NCBI GenBank assembly: GCA_030463445.1
Contig: JAQGFW010021625.1
Location: 1-20,384, forward strand
Direction: 5' to 3'
Length of the DNA stretch: 20,384 bases
Origin: Euplotes aediculatus
Lineage: Eukaryota > Ciliophora > Spirotrichea > Euplotida > Euplotidae
The notes beneath the pieces were generated by a model, which saw only the letters and a program-made list of their open reading frames with translations, did no database searches and had not been told where the DNA came from. Positions 13,201 through 20,353 of the stretch are shown here, in pieces. Numbering within the stretch: the first letter of the stretch is position 1; each line of letters starts with the position of its first letter. The position numbers were made by a program, and so were the translations under genes.

Positions 13201-16200
13201 ACTCCTTCAAGGTTAGTAGAAATTAATGAAACCATACCACGGATAATATATTGGCAGTGATAGAAAAATAATCGAACAATAAACAATTTTGTTACCCATT
13301 AAGATATTACAAAGCTTTTAGACAAAAAAAATTATTTTGATTTGATTTATACTTATTAATGTTCTCTATTTTTTAGCCAATTTAATTGAAGTGTTTTAAT
13401 TCTCATTGCAAAACCAAACAGTTTATTTTTTAACTCTATTACAAAAATAAGTAAATTTTTAATCCTATTTAGTCACATATTTTATACAATTCCATCATTA
13501 TTAAATTTGCATTTAATTGAGAATAAATTAAATTTATAAAAAATTCTTAAAAAGCAATCAATTAATTAATATAATTAAACTGCTTTTCTGTTATAAGTAT
13601 TTTATGAGTCTAACACAACTTTGTACTTACTATTGATTTAAATATTTTATCTGTTGATTATCAAAATTATTTATTTTAGAGACAATCAATAAGTTAATTT
13701 ATTTAGTAATAACATTTAATACTGCAATCTGTACTGAATTTCTTAGTTACTTTAGCTGAGACTGACCAAACTGTTGATATTCAGAAGCAAATAAATTTGT
13801 AGTCACGAAGATATTCATACGACAATATTAAAAAGTATTGGTCATAGAAATCTTTAATTAATTATCAAAGTATTCAAGCATTATATTCCTCCCATACACA
13901 CTAGAAGAGTGATAAGTCTAGTTTAGAAAATATTTTATAATACACCATATACTTGAAGTATTTAGTTGAATGAAGAGATCAGAAATTGATCAATTAAGAA
14001 TAAGGTTATTTTCATGCCTTATTCCACCGGAGTATTGTCATTTACACTTGCCATCATCCTTTCAAATCTTATACCTCAACTTTATTTTTTGAGGGTATTA
14101 AAATTTTCACGAATCAAATATGAAATGTAAAATTCAATATTATTTAAAAATTTACTGATAAAAATTGAGTATGTACTTGGTGCTCCTTCTCGTTCACACA
14201 GCCAAGTAGCTTTTGAGACATAAACAAATTAGTACAAATCGCGTTTTCAAAAGTTTATGACAATACAAAGAAAGATAAAAACGAAAAATTAGGTTTCGAG
14301 TTAAATTGGATCTTTTTCTTCACGACTAAATTTTAAAAGACAGCATTTCACAACTTTGCAAATTTCAAAGTATTTAATGGATATTTTTAATGATCAAAAT
14401 ATTAGAGAAATCGTCAGCTTAGCAACAAAAAGATCATAGAAAATACATTTGAAGCATTTAGATGAGAAGGTTTTTATTTCTGATTGGATAAACAAAATTA
14501 GCCCATACAAACAATGCTTTAAATATAAAAGCCTAAGCACTCAACTCAGCATAAGAGAAAGCAGAGATATGATATTAGAAAATTAAAATTAAAAAAGGAT
14601 CAAGTTTGAGATTTAAAATTTACAAAAATAACGGATGAGAGAGACGATTTAAAGTCTGAAAATAAGAGTTTCAAATGATTGTAATTTGAAGTTAGCTTAA
14701 TTAAATTATTAATATTTATTCTATTTGAAAAAAGGTTAATTTCATGTTCGAACAACTAAAGAATTTAACTACTACTCATTAAGAAATATTTCTCTTTTCC
14801 TTTAATATTAGTCATCTTAGAATTATTTAATAAGTACATGGTTAAGATCAAATTTATTTCATGCTATATTAGCAATCTTGAGCTTGCGCTTGTTTTATAT
14901 TCAATATTCGCAGTATAAGAAAATTCAATAAAACTATTTTTTTATTTATATCAAAACTCGTATTCAAGTAGAATTTCAGGAATGTATCAGAATCTGTTCA
15001 GGAAGTTATCAACAACAAAAAACCATTCATCATATAAAAAGCAAGTTTGTTGGCAAATGTATAAAGGAAGTTTCTGATGCTTCAGAAGTAAGAACAAGAA
15101 AAAGAAAAAATCAAGAAATAGAAGACAATGGCAGAGAGAATCATCGCTCATGCAATTCAAGAAACTATAGCAAAGGTATGCTCTTTACAGTTAATGAATC
15201 GCTTTTTAAAAAAAATCTTACTTTGAGAATTAGAAGTGCCTGAAATGCTTCACGAATTTCAATCTTTATCAAATAAGTTTGATAAATTAGTTCATTGAGA
15301 GCAAGTTGTTATTTGAGTTTGTAAATCTTGCACCAGCGAATATCCGTCTGTTCAACTCAAGCAATCAGTATCATTACATTTTTGACAGTTATTCATTCCT
15401 CACTTTGTTCATGAATTATTCCCTATATTTAAAATATTACTAATTAAATATCATAAAAGAAGATGCATATTTTAGAATACAAACAATTAATATTATACCT
15501 TGATTCAAACTATTAAGACATATTCATCCAGTAATTGATCAGTTTATGTCTCAAATTGAATTTGTTATTCAGACTAAATATGAGTATAGAAATGTTACCA
15601 TCGCTGATTCAGTTGTTTTCTGAAATGCCATAAGTGCATTGGCTGCATTTTACAGTGCCACTATTCGGATCACTCATGCTTCACTTGTAGCATTCTCCTC
15701 CATCAGTTTTCAAATGGCATTCTGCAGAAAAATTGCAACTCGGAAGCCTTACTATTACATATTGAAAAGGATACATCTAAGTCAAGTGGATGATTAGCAG
15801 CATTGACTAAACACTCATACATAAATGCTTACATGAGTATGATGTTTGATCTATTTCTCCAGGTCAAGATTCACATCCGTTTTTAATGCTACATGCAGTT
15901 CAACCACTTCCTCAGTCTGTTAAAATTTTGTGTTATTGCATGAATAAAAAATAATTTAAATCAATTATCATAAAAATTTTTTTATGAAAATGATGTTTTA
16001 GTTTGTACATCTCTGAAGAACTCCTTACATTCGCAAATATATTTATTTAGTCTAAATAAATTGAATAAAAACATATAATTATGCCTTCAAAATTAATTAA
16101 ATTTAAATGAAGATAAGTACTTATAAACAACAAATAAAATTTAAATTTAATTGAAAATAAAGGATGAATTTTCTACTTATCTATCATAACTAGTGTGCTT

Positions 16201-19200
16201 GTATTCATGTTGAGCATGTCAATGTATATATTTGAATGTTTCGATACAAAGTAAACCTGTTTGACATAGCACAAGTAGCATACCATACAGCGTCGACGTA
16301 AGATACAAAAATGAAAGCTACTTTCAAATATTTTTGGTCTATCTATAACAAGGCTAGCTCCTAATGCTCACAGAGAATTAATAGCAAATCTGATCTATCA
16401 ATATTTAAATGAATTGGATTTAGCATTTGTAAATTAAAAATAAAAGATATCTCTTAGATTAATTTATTATTTTTATTTTCATATAATTAAAACTTTATCT
16501 ATAAATACGAACACTAAATAATATTAAAAAATGAAAGTAAAACAAAATATCTAAATCTCGCAAAATTAAGGAAGTTTCGGTTATCATCATTTTAATTTAT
16601 CTTTTAATTAATTTCTCTATAATTCTTCAAGTTAGCATAATATAATAAAATGATATATCTTTGTGAAACTAAAAATACAATCTTTATTTTATTTGAACAT
16701 AAATTTATTATTCAGACGATCTTTTGTTCTGCTTGATTACATAAAATGTCTGCAGAACTCCAATTGTAAATTTTGAGGAAAACATATTGGTCGAATTACT
16801 TTTGAAAAATCTTAATTAATTCACTTTGTCTCTTATAGATTTTGTACGATAATACAAATCATCTATTTTTAAATGCTATTGGATATGTTCTTTTGCTTTT
16901 GTTGGATTTGACAAGATATTATTCAATCAATATAATATTTTGGTATACTTATTATATATTGATAATATATTCAATTTTATAAATTGTTAAAGTCAATAAG
17001 ATCATTTTATCAATAAAACATTTATAAATTTACATTCAAAATACTTTTAATAGTTACCAAAAAATAATTTTTCAATTAGTTGATCAAGATACATTTATGT
17101 AAGAAATAGAGACAATCAAAAAAATCTAATTTAATTACTCAAATTCCATTTTTGGAGGTTCATCATTAATACTAATATTGTTTGCTTTAATTAACATTTG
17201 TTTGTTTCCAATGAAAATTATTACAAAAATGATTAAACAATTCAAGAAATTGGAACACCTATTGTTAGATGAGCATCAGATATGTTTCTATATTCATAGA
17301 ATATAGTTACTCTGATATAATTCTTTGGAATATTGGCTTAAAGACATTTATATTTCATTCTTCTCTCTGAAATATGCTCAATCCCCATAAAATTATTAGC
17401 CAGTATTCCATTTTCTATATTGGTATATCTGATTTCATCTGACTATAGAGGCTCTATTGATTTTTACACTGCCAGCTTTTAATATATGCAAATGATCGCA
17501 AAAATATTATGGACATCCTTAAATATTTGAGCTTTAGCTCTTGTTTGTTCTAACTTCAATTAATTTAATTTAGCTATTTGAATAAATATAAAGTGGTTTG
17601 ATCATCAAAATTAGAATCAATCTTTCAAGAAATACTGAAGTTTGATTCAAAGAGGAATATATTTTGATTATTATTTTTGTAACGAGAAAATTTAATTTGC
17701 GTACAGTGACTTTTCCTCTCATAAAATATTATTCAGAGATGTTTCAAATCGGATTTAAACCTCAATCTTTTATAACTCATTAACAAAAAGAAATGTTAAA
17801 CTAAATAATATTATCAGCTATTGTTCTTTTATATCTGAATTTGAAAATAGAAGCAAAATGATTGATTCTCAAGCTTAATTTTTTATTATATAATTTTTTC
17901 CTCGATAATTTTGAGTTTAATTTTAAAGAAGCTTAATTCCGAAATGAACAAATTATTTTTAAATAATTTTTTTACTAAAAAATCAACATTAAGACTGAAA
18001 ATATGTGTTTTGTATTCCTAAAATTATACTCGTTAAGCGATCATCTCAGATTAAATTACTAAATAAAAATGAGTTTCGCTTTAAGATTATTGAAACTAAA
18101 ATATAATCTAAATTTTTTAAAGTTATCATTCATATTATTAGAGGAAAGGGTAATTATCATTAAAATTCAGATTAAAAAAATATGTTTAAAAATAATGATT
18201 TCACTTGGATTAGAATTTGAGAGAATTGATTGCTTATTTCAGTCCCAATTCTATTACCTGGATAACTTTAGTTTCAAATTTGCTAAAATAATAAAATCTA
18301 GTGCTTTTGAAAATCTCAAAATTGATAAAGTATTTGCTTTTTGAATTTCCAAATTAAATTCATAATGATTAATCAAAATTCTGAACTTGTCTCCATCTTC
18401 AGTTTTCACAGTTTAATTTTTAAATTACCTTCCATCTTAAGAAAGAAAAGTTTAACTTTATAGTTAATGTTTTTAACAAACAGTTGTCAATAACGATTGT
18501 TGCGATATTCTTGAATTAGGTCTCCATTTTGTTCGAGCATTTATAATATGTTTTTATTATGAGTTTTATAAATTTAATTTAAATTACTTTCTGTATCTAA
18601 GCTCTTTATTAAAACTTATTTGTCGCTAAAGTTTATAATTTTTACCAAAAAGTACTAAATTTGACAAATTCTTATGATCTAAATCAAAATTTTTGATAAT
18701 GTAATATTAATATTAAATAATAAGGTAACAGTTGGACTTAGTTATTAATTTACTTCTTTCTTCCTAAAAATAACACAGCTCAATCAGAAAAACATTGAGT
18801 GATTATATAATGAAGAATATACTTTTTGAACTTTATATTTTATTTATTCTATGTTTATATTATGTATATATTTATTCACTCATACTCTTCTTCTGATTCA
18901 GGTCCATAGTTAAGACTAACCTCTGCATTATTAAAGTGTTTATTATAATTCAAAATATTAGCTTGATCCGACATTCATAATTAATTGTTTTATTTATAAG
19001 ATAACAATTTCGATTTCATTTTACTAATTATTTAAAGCTCTTTTAATGTTTAAAAGCTGTTGTGAAGTCCTTACAAAAGAAATCGAATCAAAATATGTTA
19101 ATGCATGTACCCAAGCAGAAATTATTGGCACATGTTAGAATAGTCTATTGCTTACCTTCTCACTTTCCAGTCAAAGGATTATTTGTGTACCTAGGATTAG

Positions 19201-20302
19201 CTAGAGATCAGTCAGTCACACAATAAGTTAAATATTTTCCGGAATTTGTTGTATTTGCGAACAAATAAAATCCATCGAGTCATTCTTCTCAAATTTGCAT
19301 TTGATTTCTAAACATATTATAAGGTATTCTTACAGATTGTCAACTGTTCAAGTTACTCATCCAAAAATGTAGTCATATCATTCTATCGAATATTATTTGA
19401 AATATATAAAACTTAATTCATAATTATTCATATGAAAAATCAAAAATGTAATAGAATAAGAAATATTATTTTTAAGCAATAAAATCAATCATTTATATGA
19501 ACAAAAAAGAAGAAATACAATAAAAGCATTTATTTTAATCTTCTCTTCAAGCTGAATTTTTTAATCTAAAAATAGTATCAAACTTGTTTTTTATTGATTT
19601 AGCATATTTTTATGAGTTAAATTATTAAATGAGGGCTTAACAGCCAGCTTATTTAATTACATTATTGATTAAACCAAATCAGATTTAGATTTTTAAGAAA
19701 TTTAAATTTATTGATTATTTAATATTTAATCAGTTGAAAGTATGTCAGCACTATTTTTTTTTACCTAAATTTGTATATCATTGATTACATTTTAATACAA
19801 AAATTAATCGATTAATAGAAAGCTCTAATCTAATCAAACTGCACTATAATATATAAAGAACTTAATATTTAGATAAAACAAATGAAAATTAAAGCGTGAA
19901 TCAGCATGAAACAATATTTTATTGGTGTAAATTATTTTTTAATTTTACGTTTAAACTATCAATAATTTGTATCTTATAAAGTATATAAACTCTAAATCAA
20001 AGATATAAGATAAATATTTATATATTCCAAAGTATTAAAATTAAACAAACATTTCTTTTCTCTTTTTAATATTTTGATAAATATTTTTTTAAATTTCTAA
20101 AACAAAAAAATTTATGCATGTTATATAAATATTTTAAATTGTATTAAAAATTAGCAATCTATTTTCTGAGTTATTACCAAAGCTTCCTGTGATCAAAATG
20201 CTTAAAATCAGACAATAAAGAAGTTTATTGAGATTTGAAGGTGGCTTTGGCTTGTGCTTGTCTCTGTATGGTTAGACTTACTATTGAATACCGATTCCCC
20301 AT
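501..20302 (-). CDS. Giant ciliate membrane protein: signal peptide, Cys-rich, beta-helix, multi-pass TM, coiled-coil tail
   Basis: One spliced gene covers nearly the whole window when TGA is read as Cys. Exon phases agree at almost every junction. The product is about 3,000 residues: signal peptide (about 1-33), CxxC repeats (about 35-370), beta-helix (about 380-1990), a small conserved domain (about 1960-2045), a second Cys-rich block (about 2070-2190), about eight membrane helices (about 2195-2560) and a charged tail. Known relatives are large ciliate proteins annotated as pectin-lyase-fold or growth-factor-receptor Cys-rich membrane proteins. A role at the cell surface, with the beta-helix outside and the tail in the cytoplasm, is inferred from topology. 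Most introns are 19-75 nt, one is 795 nt and three are 2.7-3.2 kb. Weak spots are 4985-5235, one base near 15540, and whether 501-1287 belongs to this gene. Family confidence is high; the full exon chain is less certain. Confidence 0.72.
1288..4339 (-). other. Giant intron C (3,052 nt) or intergenic region
   Basis: The donor GTAATATTTA (phase 0) and acceptor TTTTGTTTAG (phase 0) fit a single 3.05-kb intron joining KSKSEILN to TQNQEEVKIT. There is an alternative: the upstream frame stays open 57 codons past the donor to a TAA at 4166-4168, ending in very hydrophobic sequence. The downstream exons could then begin at an ATG at 1525-1527 through a 30-nt intron (1288-1317). The interior is AT-rich. 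Less AT-rich islands lie at about 2280-2390 and 3780-3900, both with short frames open on either strand and no recognised product. Confidence 0.5.
1318..1527 (-). CDS. Alternative first exon for the 501-1287 exons
   Basis: A 70-codon ATG frame begins MEIQSCTIKLIRLLEIIPIM and ends NSDFLLVF at a GTACTTATTA donor. A 30-nt intron (1288-1317) joins it in phase 0 to TQNQEEVKIT. If used, the charged coiled-coil exons at 501-1287 would be a separate gene of about 300 codons and not the tail of the giant protein. The amino-acid composition is what AT-rich DNA gives by chance, and no signal peptide or domain was recognised. Confidence 0.3.
4340..4871 (-). CDS. Cytoplasmic tail exons, basic coiled-coil
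   Basis: Four exons (4847-4871, 4653-4771, 4432-4626, 4340-4389) are separated by introns of 75, 26 and 42 nt. They read KFVLNRTNIEKSGLYLHPNN, TTRREPTEDELR, RIKREKRRIEGERMRKQLFE, QFLPQIINNSEIQGSYERT, YDLDEFLALPNAR and NATEVSNNDKSKSEILN. The section is charged and helical and is likely cytoplasmic because it follows the last membrane helix. The last intron has two acceptors, giving 42 nt as used here or 23 nt; the 23-nt choice leads to an AAA-TAA codon pair. The block ends in phase 0 at donor GTAATATT. Confidence 0.7.
4819..4832. repeat. 14-nt perfect palindrome inside a 75-nt intron
   Basis: AACTTCATGAAGTT is its own reverse complement and sits inside the 75-nt tail intron (4772-4846). It could form a small hairpin or be chance. 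No second copy was noticed. Confidence 0.6.
4909..5333 (-). CDS. Start of the cytoplasmic tail; splicing only partly resolved
   Basis: Exon 18 (5294-5333) follows a 36-nt intron (5334-5369) and reads QLNEIKKLWNPNP. A 58-nt intron (5236-5293) leads to an exon from 5235 reading YCDNNSKKLQKKVSSSRKSN, a basic stretch. Its frame stops at TAA after about 50 codons. A later exon at 4909-4984 reads SKEGVLVFGYKSSDTLRGNL and joins the next exon over a 37-nt intron (4872-4908). No clean donor links the 5235 exon to the 4984 exon in phase, so about 180-250 nt remain undecided. The opposite strand has a 106-codon frame here (4939-5259), taken as a shadow. Confidence 0.45.
5370..6158 (-). CDS. Exons 16-17: membrane helix bundle
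   Basis: Exon 16 (5635-6158) reads LQIDNDKRVTDDLQVVCW, then helix SIAVPCLVIWGFGIPLFAWI, the conserved loop REKYGFLYNGYKKDYYFWES, the helices ITIIFISVFLKLAGVITQAL and VVFLVLITFLVLNMK, and MLSILTCMLTIYCGLFFLSD. A 25-nt intron (5610-5634) follows. Exon 17 (5370-5609) gives the final helix KLFFFFVILFSNLIFILYW and the cytoplasmic start with KKRLEDEITKRAIQDE. The KYGFLYxGY...YYFWE motif and the number of helices are diagnostic of the multi-pass module of these ciliate proteins. It is not a recognised enzyme or channel domain. The exon ends in phase 1. Confidence 0.88.
6185..7151 (-). CDS. Exon 15: second Cys-rich block and first membrane helices
   Basis: This 967-nt exon starts SLSFTTTGIDSTKPSNEAYL, then a cysteine-rich block: LRLCTTGESFSTSGACVQC, NCKSCQTQKMYCKGG, GYQGILCADCQPGFSRG and DYTCEACPNAAW. 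The pattern matches EGF/IGFBP-like repeats placed next to the membrane. Immediately after it come RLLLLFAAVIMIIVIIIRS (helix 1), the loop IKILMNHLQLLTLTASFKLK with the conserved WPSNVDDLL, then MILYAALPLIMAAVSTMFW and VASLIILFFLVHPSIVQYMF (helices 2-3). TGG (W) and TGA (C) occur side by side in CEACPNAAW. The exon ends in phase 2 at a 26-nt intron (6159-6184). Confidence 0.88.
7178..7699 (-). CDS. Exons 13-14: end of the beta-helix and conserved domain before the second Cys block
   Basis: Exon 13 (7477-7699) closes the helix with SGGAIYWNYNEPKNVS and NNIAKKYGNNYACFAQS. Exon 14 (7178-7449) begins after a 27-nt intron (7450-7476) and reads SGGALSTIYIALVDKFGQII, followed by a Ser/Thr-rich stretch, ATNGVFMFSGITFT and AQPGSTY. 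The YGNxxA closure followed by YxALVDKFGQ(I/V)I, NGVFxF and PGS motifs is the conserved junction found in large ciliate membrane proteins between beta-helix and EGF-like part. It has no assigned function. The exon ends in phase 1 at a 26-nt intron (7152-7177). Confidence 0.85.
7727..9212 (-). CDS. Exon 12: parallel beta-helix region, second part
   Basis: A 1,486-nt exon continues the beta-helix coils. Characteristic repeats are GGAIYVSGNSKLTIKMSSF, GGAIYASGFESLDISNCQF and GGSIYLLGISSSSK: a GG(A/S)IY turn, a strand, then (I/L)xISNCxF. Coils of roughly 30-40 residues recur throughout. Several of the conserved Cys are TGA, for example in ISNCQF. The exon ends in phase 1 at a 27-nt intron (7700-7726, GTAAAT...TTTTAG). 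Confidence 0.85.
9213..9231 (-). other. Very short intron, 19 nt
   Basis: The frame of exon 11 hits TAA four codons after the donor GTAAGC, and the downstream beta-helix frame is in a different register. A 19-nt intron (GTAAGC...TGTAAAG) restores phase. A later acceptor giving 29 nt (CATATTAG) gives the wrong frame. At 19 nt it is the smallest intron of this gene. Confidence 0.6.
9232..12119 (-). CDS. Exon 11: parallel beta-helix region, first part
   Basis: At 2,888 nt this is the longest exon, about 963 codons with no TAA or TAG and many TGA cysteines. It is made of imperfect repeats of the form (I/V)xI(x)nSxFxNC or NTFENC followed by GGAxY/LxxS, for example LEILNNTFENCNSLMGLIYL and ILIHQNTFTQNS. 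This is the usual pattern of parallel beta-helix coils (Pfam beta-helix / pectin-lyase fold), which in ciliate membrane proteins form a long extracellular stalk. No catalytic pectate-lyase motif was seen, so a structural or binding role is inferred. Ser, Asn and Thr are abundant and many N-X-S/T sites are present. The exon ends in phase 0 at a donor after FNFDDS. Confidence 0.85.
12146..12553 (-). CDS. Exon 10: last N-terminal Cys repeats and entry into the beta-helix
   Basis: This 408-nt exon reads IQCTQCSSNLTLNDNSC, then CIQCNTPCYECASNTKCLSC and AKGYFLEYT, closing the Cys-rich section. It moves into VKASYEETDGDGSYDNPFGN followed by IVKSISYAQ. The DGSYDNPF-type motif introducing an Ala/Ile-rich helix is what starts right-handed parallel beta-helix (pectin-lyase-like) regions in these ciliate proteins. 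The exon ends in phase 1 at a 26-nt intron (12120-12145, GTAAGT...GCATAG). Upstream of the exon the frame is closed by TAA, so an intron acceptor is required. Confidence 0.85.
12554..15221 (-). other. Giant intron B, 2,668 nt
   Basis: The donor is GTAAGATTTT after exon 9 and the acceptor CTAAATAG before exon 10, both phase 1. The join creates an ACA codon and continues the Cys repeat (TSNSQ-TIQCTQCSSN). Exon 10 has no in-frame ATG with a signal peptide of its own, which argues against a separate downstream gene. The intron is AT-rich, with a purine stretch at 13101-13127 and a less AT-rich island at about 14950-15180. On the minus strand the exon 9 frame stays open 117 codons beyond the donor, to a TAA at 14869-14871. 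A 54-codon minus frame at 13918-14079 was also seen. Nothing in it was recognised. Confidence 0.62.
13101..13127 (+). repeat. Short A5G purine repeat
   Basis: Three copies of AAAAAG followed by A7GG form a low-complexity purine run inside giant intron B. On the transcribed strand it is a long polypyrimidine tract. It lies about 550 nt from the intron acceptor, too far to be its own splice signal. It is probably simple slippage. Confidence 0.7.
15222..15916 (-). CDS. Exons 5-9: central cysteine-rich repeats
   Basis: The exons are 15833-15916, 15753-15806, 15599-15721, 15498-15573 and 15222-15422, separated by introns of 26, 31, 25 and 75 nt. They read DCGSGCTACSIKNGCESCPG, then ICNKCHLKTDGGECYKC, KCSQCTYGISENNC, and CTKCGMNNCQKCNDTDCLSC. 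These are dense CxxC pairs typical of extracellular Cys-rich repeats. About half of the cysteines use TGA, which is the best local proof of the UGA = Cys code. Phases agree except for exon 8: the numbering implies 76 nt but the reading frame needs 75, so one base near 15540 should be rechecked. Exon 9 ends in phase 1 at a GTAAGA donor. Confidence 0.75.
18254..18540 (-). CDS. Possible 84-residue two-exon ORF inside giant intron A
   Basis: An ATG frame starting MLEQNGDLIQEYRNNRY (18429-18540) would be joined over a 32-nt GT-AG intron (18397-18428, ending CTGAAG) to a second exon reading DGDKFRILINHYEFNLEIQK and stopping at TAA 18254-18256. The intron size fits this genome and the phase matches. 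The opposite strand carries an overlapping 91-codon frame (18069-18344), so coding potential is ambiguous. No family was recognised. Confidence 0.2.
18855..18974 (-). CDS. Possible 39-residue ORF inside giant intron A
   Basis: An ATG frame starting MSDQANILNYNKHFNNAEVS and continuing through the acidic run PESEEEYE ends at a TAA at 18855-18857, with one TGA read as Cys. Composition is more protein-like than the surrounding AT-rich DNA. It has no recognised homologue, no clear leader, and lies within an intron of the main gene on the same strand. It may be chance, a nested gene or an unused exon. Confidence 0.15.
19156..19382 (-). CDS. Exons 3-4: first cysteine-rich repeats
   Basis: Exon 3 (19334-19382) and exon 4 (19156-19307) are separated by a 26-nt intron (19308-19333). 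With TGA as Cys they read ECYDYIFGCVTCTVDN and then QICEECLDGFYLF, followed by TYCVTDCSLANPRYTNNP and LTGKCE. The spacing CxxC ... CxxC ... GFYL ... CxxxC resembles growth-factor-receptor/furin-like Cys repeats, an extracellular disulfide-bonded module. Five of the Cys codons here are TGA. Exon 4 ends in phase 1 at a GTAAGC donor. Read through without splicing, the frame stops three codons later at TAG, so splicing is needed. Confidence 0.75.
19383..20177 (-). other. Intron 2, 795 nt, AT-rich
   Basis: This intron joins the signal-peptide exon to the first Cys-rich exon, with donor GTAATAAC, acceptor TTCGATAG and phase 1 on both sides. It is far longer than most introns of the gene. The interior is very AT-rich and no convincing exon was seen in it. 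A small extra exon cannot be ruled out by eye. Confidence 0.5.
20178..20302 (-). CDS. Exons 1-2: start codon and signal peptide
   Basis: Exon 1 (20282-20302) starts with ATG and encodes MGNRYSI. A 25-nt intron (20257-20281, GTAAGT...ACAAG) follows. Exon 2 (20178-20256) continues HKPKPPSNLNKLLYCLILSI and ends LITGSF plus one base. The hydrophobic run LLYCLILSILITG after a basic, Pro-rich start is a good signal peptide. Without the 25-nt intron the frame stops after 25 codons. The exon ends in phase 1, which fits exon 3. The start was chosen because it is the first ATG inside the telomere and it leads directly into a secretion signal. An alternative start near 19431 gives no signal peptide. Confidence 0.6.
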
Positions 20303-20353
20303 TTATAAAAAATAAATATTATAAATGAATATTAAAAAAGTTTTTGACATTAC
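20303..20353 (-). promoter_or_regulatory. 51-nt subtelomeric leader upstream of the start codon
   Basis: Only 51 very AT-rich bases separate the telomere from the proposed ATG at 20300-20302. Promoter and 5' UTR would both have to fit here, as is common on gene-sized spirotrich chromosomes. A TATAAA string overlaps the first A of the ATG and is too close to act as a classical TATA box for this start. No other element was recognised. Confidence 0.5.

Larger units (their letters stand above)
15917..19155 (-). other. Giant intron A, 3,239 nt
   Basis: The donor is GTAAGCAATA after exon 4 and the acceptor TTTTAACAG before exon 5, both phase 1. Joining them makes codon GAC and the sequence LTGKCE-DCGSGCTAC, an uninterrupted Cys repeat. 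The 3.2-kb interior is AT-rich and lacks long open frames. It holds two small possible ORFs on the minus strand (18254-18540 and 18855-18974) and a 91-codon plus-strand frame at 18069-18344; none was recognised. No inverted terminal repeats or target-site duplications were noticed. It could be a true giant intron or a short intron enlarged by an insertion. Confidence 0.65.

Noticed and set aside
15128-15486. Plus-strand frame starting MAERIIAHAIQETIAK and open with TGA as Cys
   Set aside because: Most of it is antisense to Cys-rich exon 9, whose CxxC pattern is clear; antisense frames of such exons are often open.
16440-16680. Apparent coding under a UAR = Gln code in random intron sequence
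   Set aside because: Used as a control: ordinary AT-rich intron DNA also reads as plausible protein if TAA/TAG are taken as Gln, so such readings prove little.
18069-18344. Plus-strand 91-codon ORF in giant intron A
   Set aside because: Only Leu/Ile/Lys/Phe-rich sequence typical of AT-rich chance frames; it overlaps a competing minus-strand ORF and has no recognised domain.
19429-19431. Alternative start codon with MNNYELK spliced into exon 3
   Set aside because: Phase is possible over a 30-nt intron, but it lacks a signal peptide, which the Cys-rich extracellular protein needs; the 20302 start supplies one.
20337-20353. Euplotes chromosome-breakage motif (TTGAA core) next to the telomere
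   Set aside because: Only TTGAC was found, at the wrong distance from the telomere, so there is no support for the motif.
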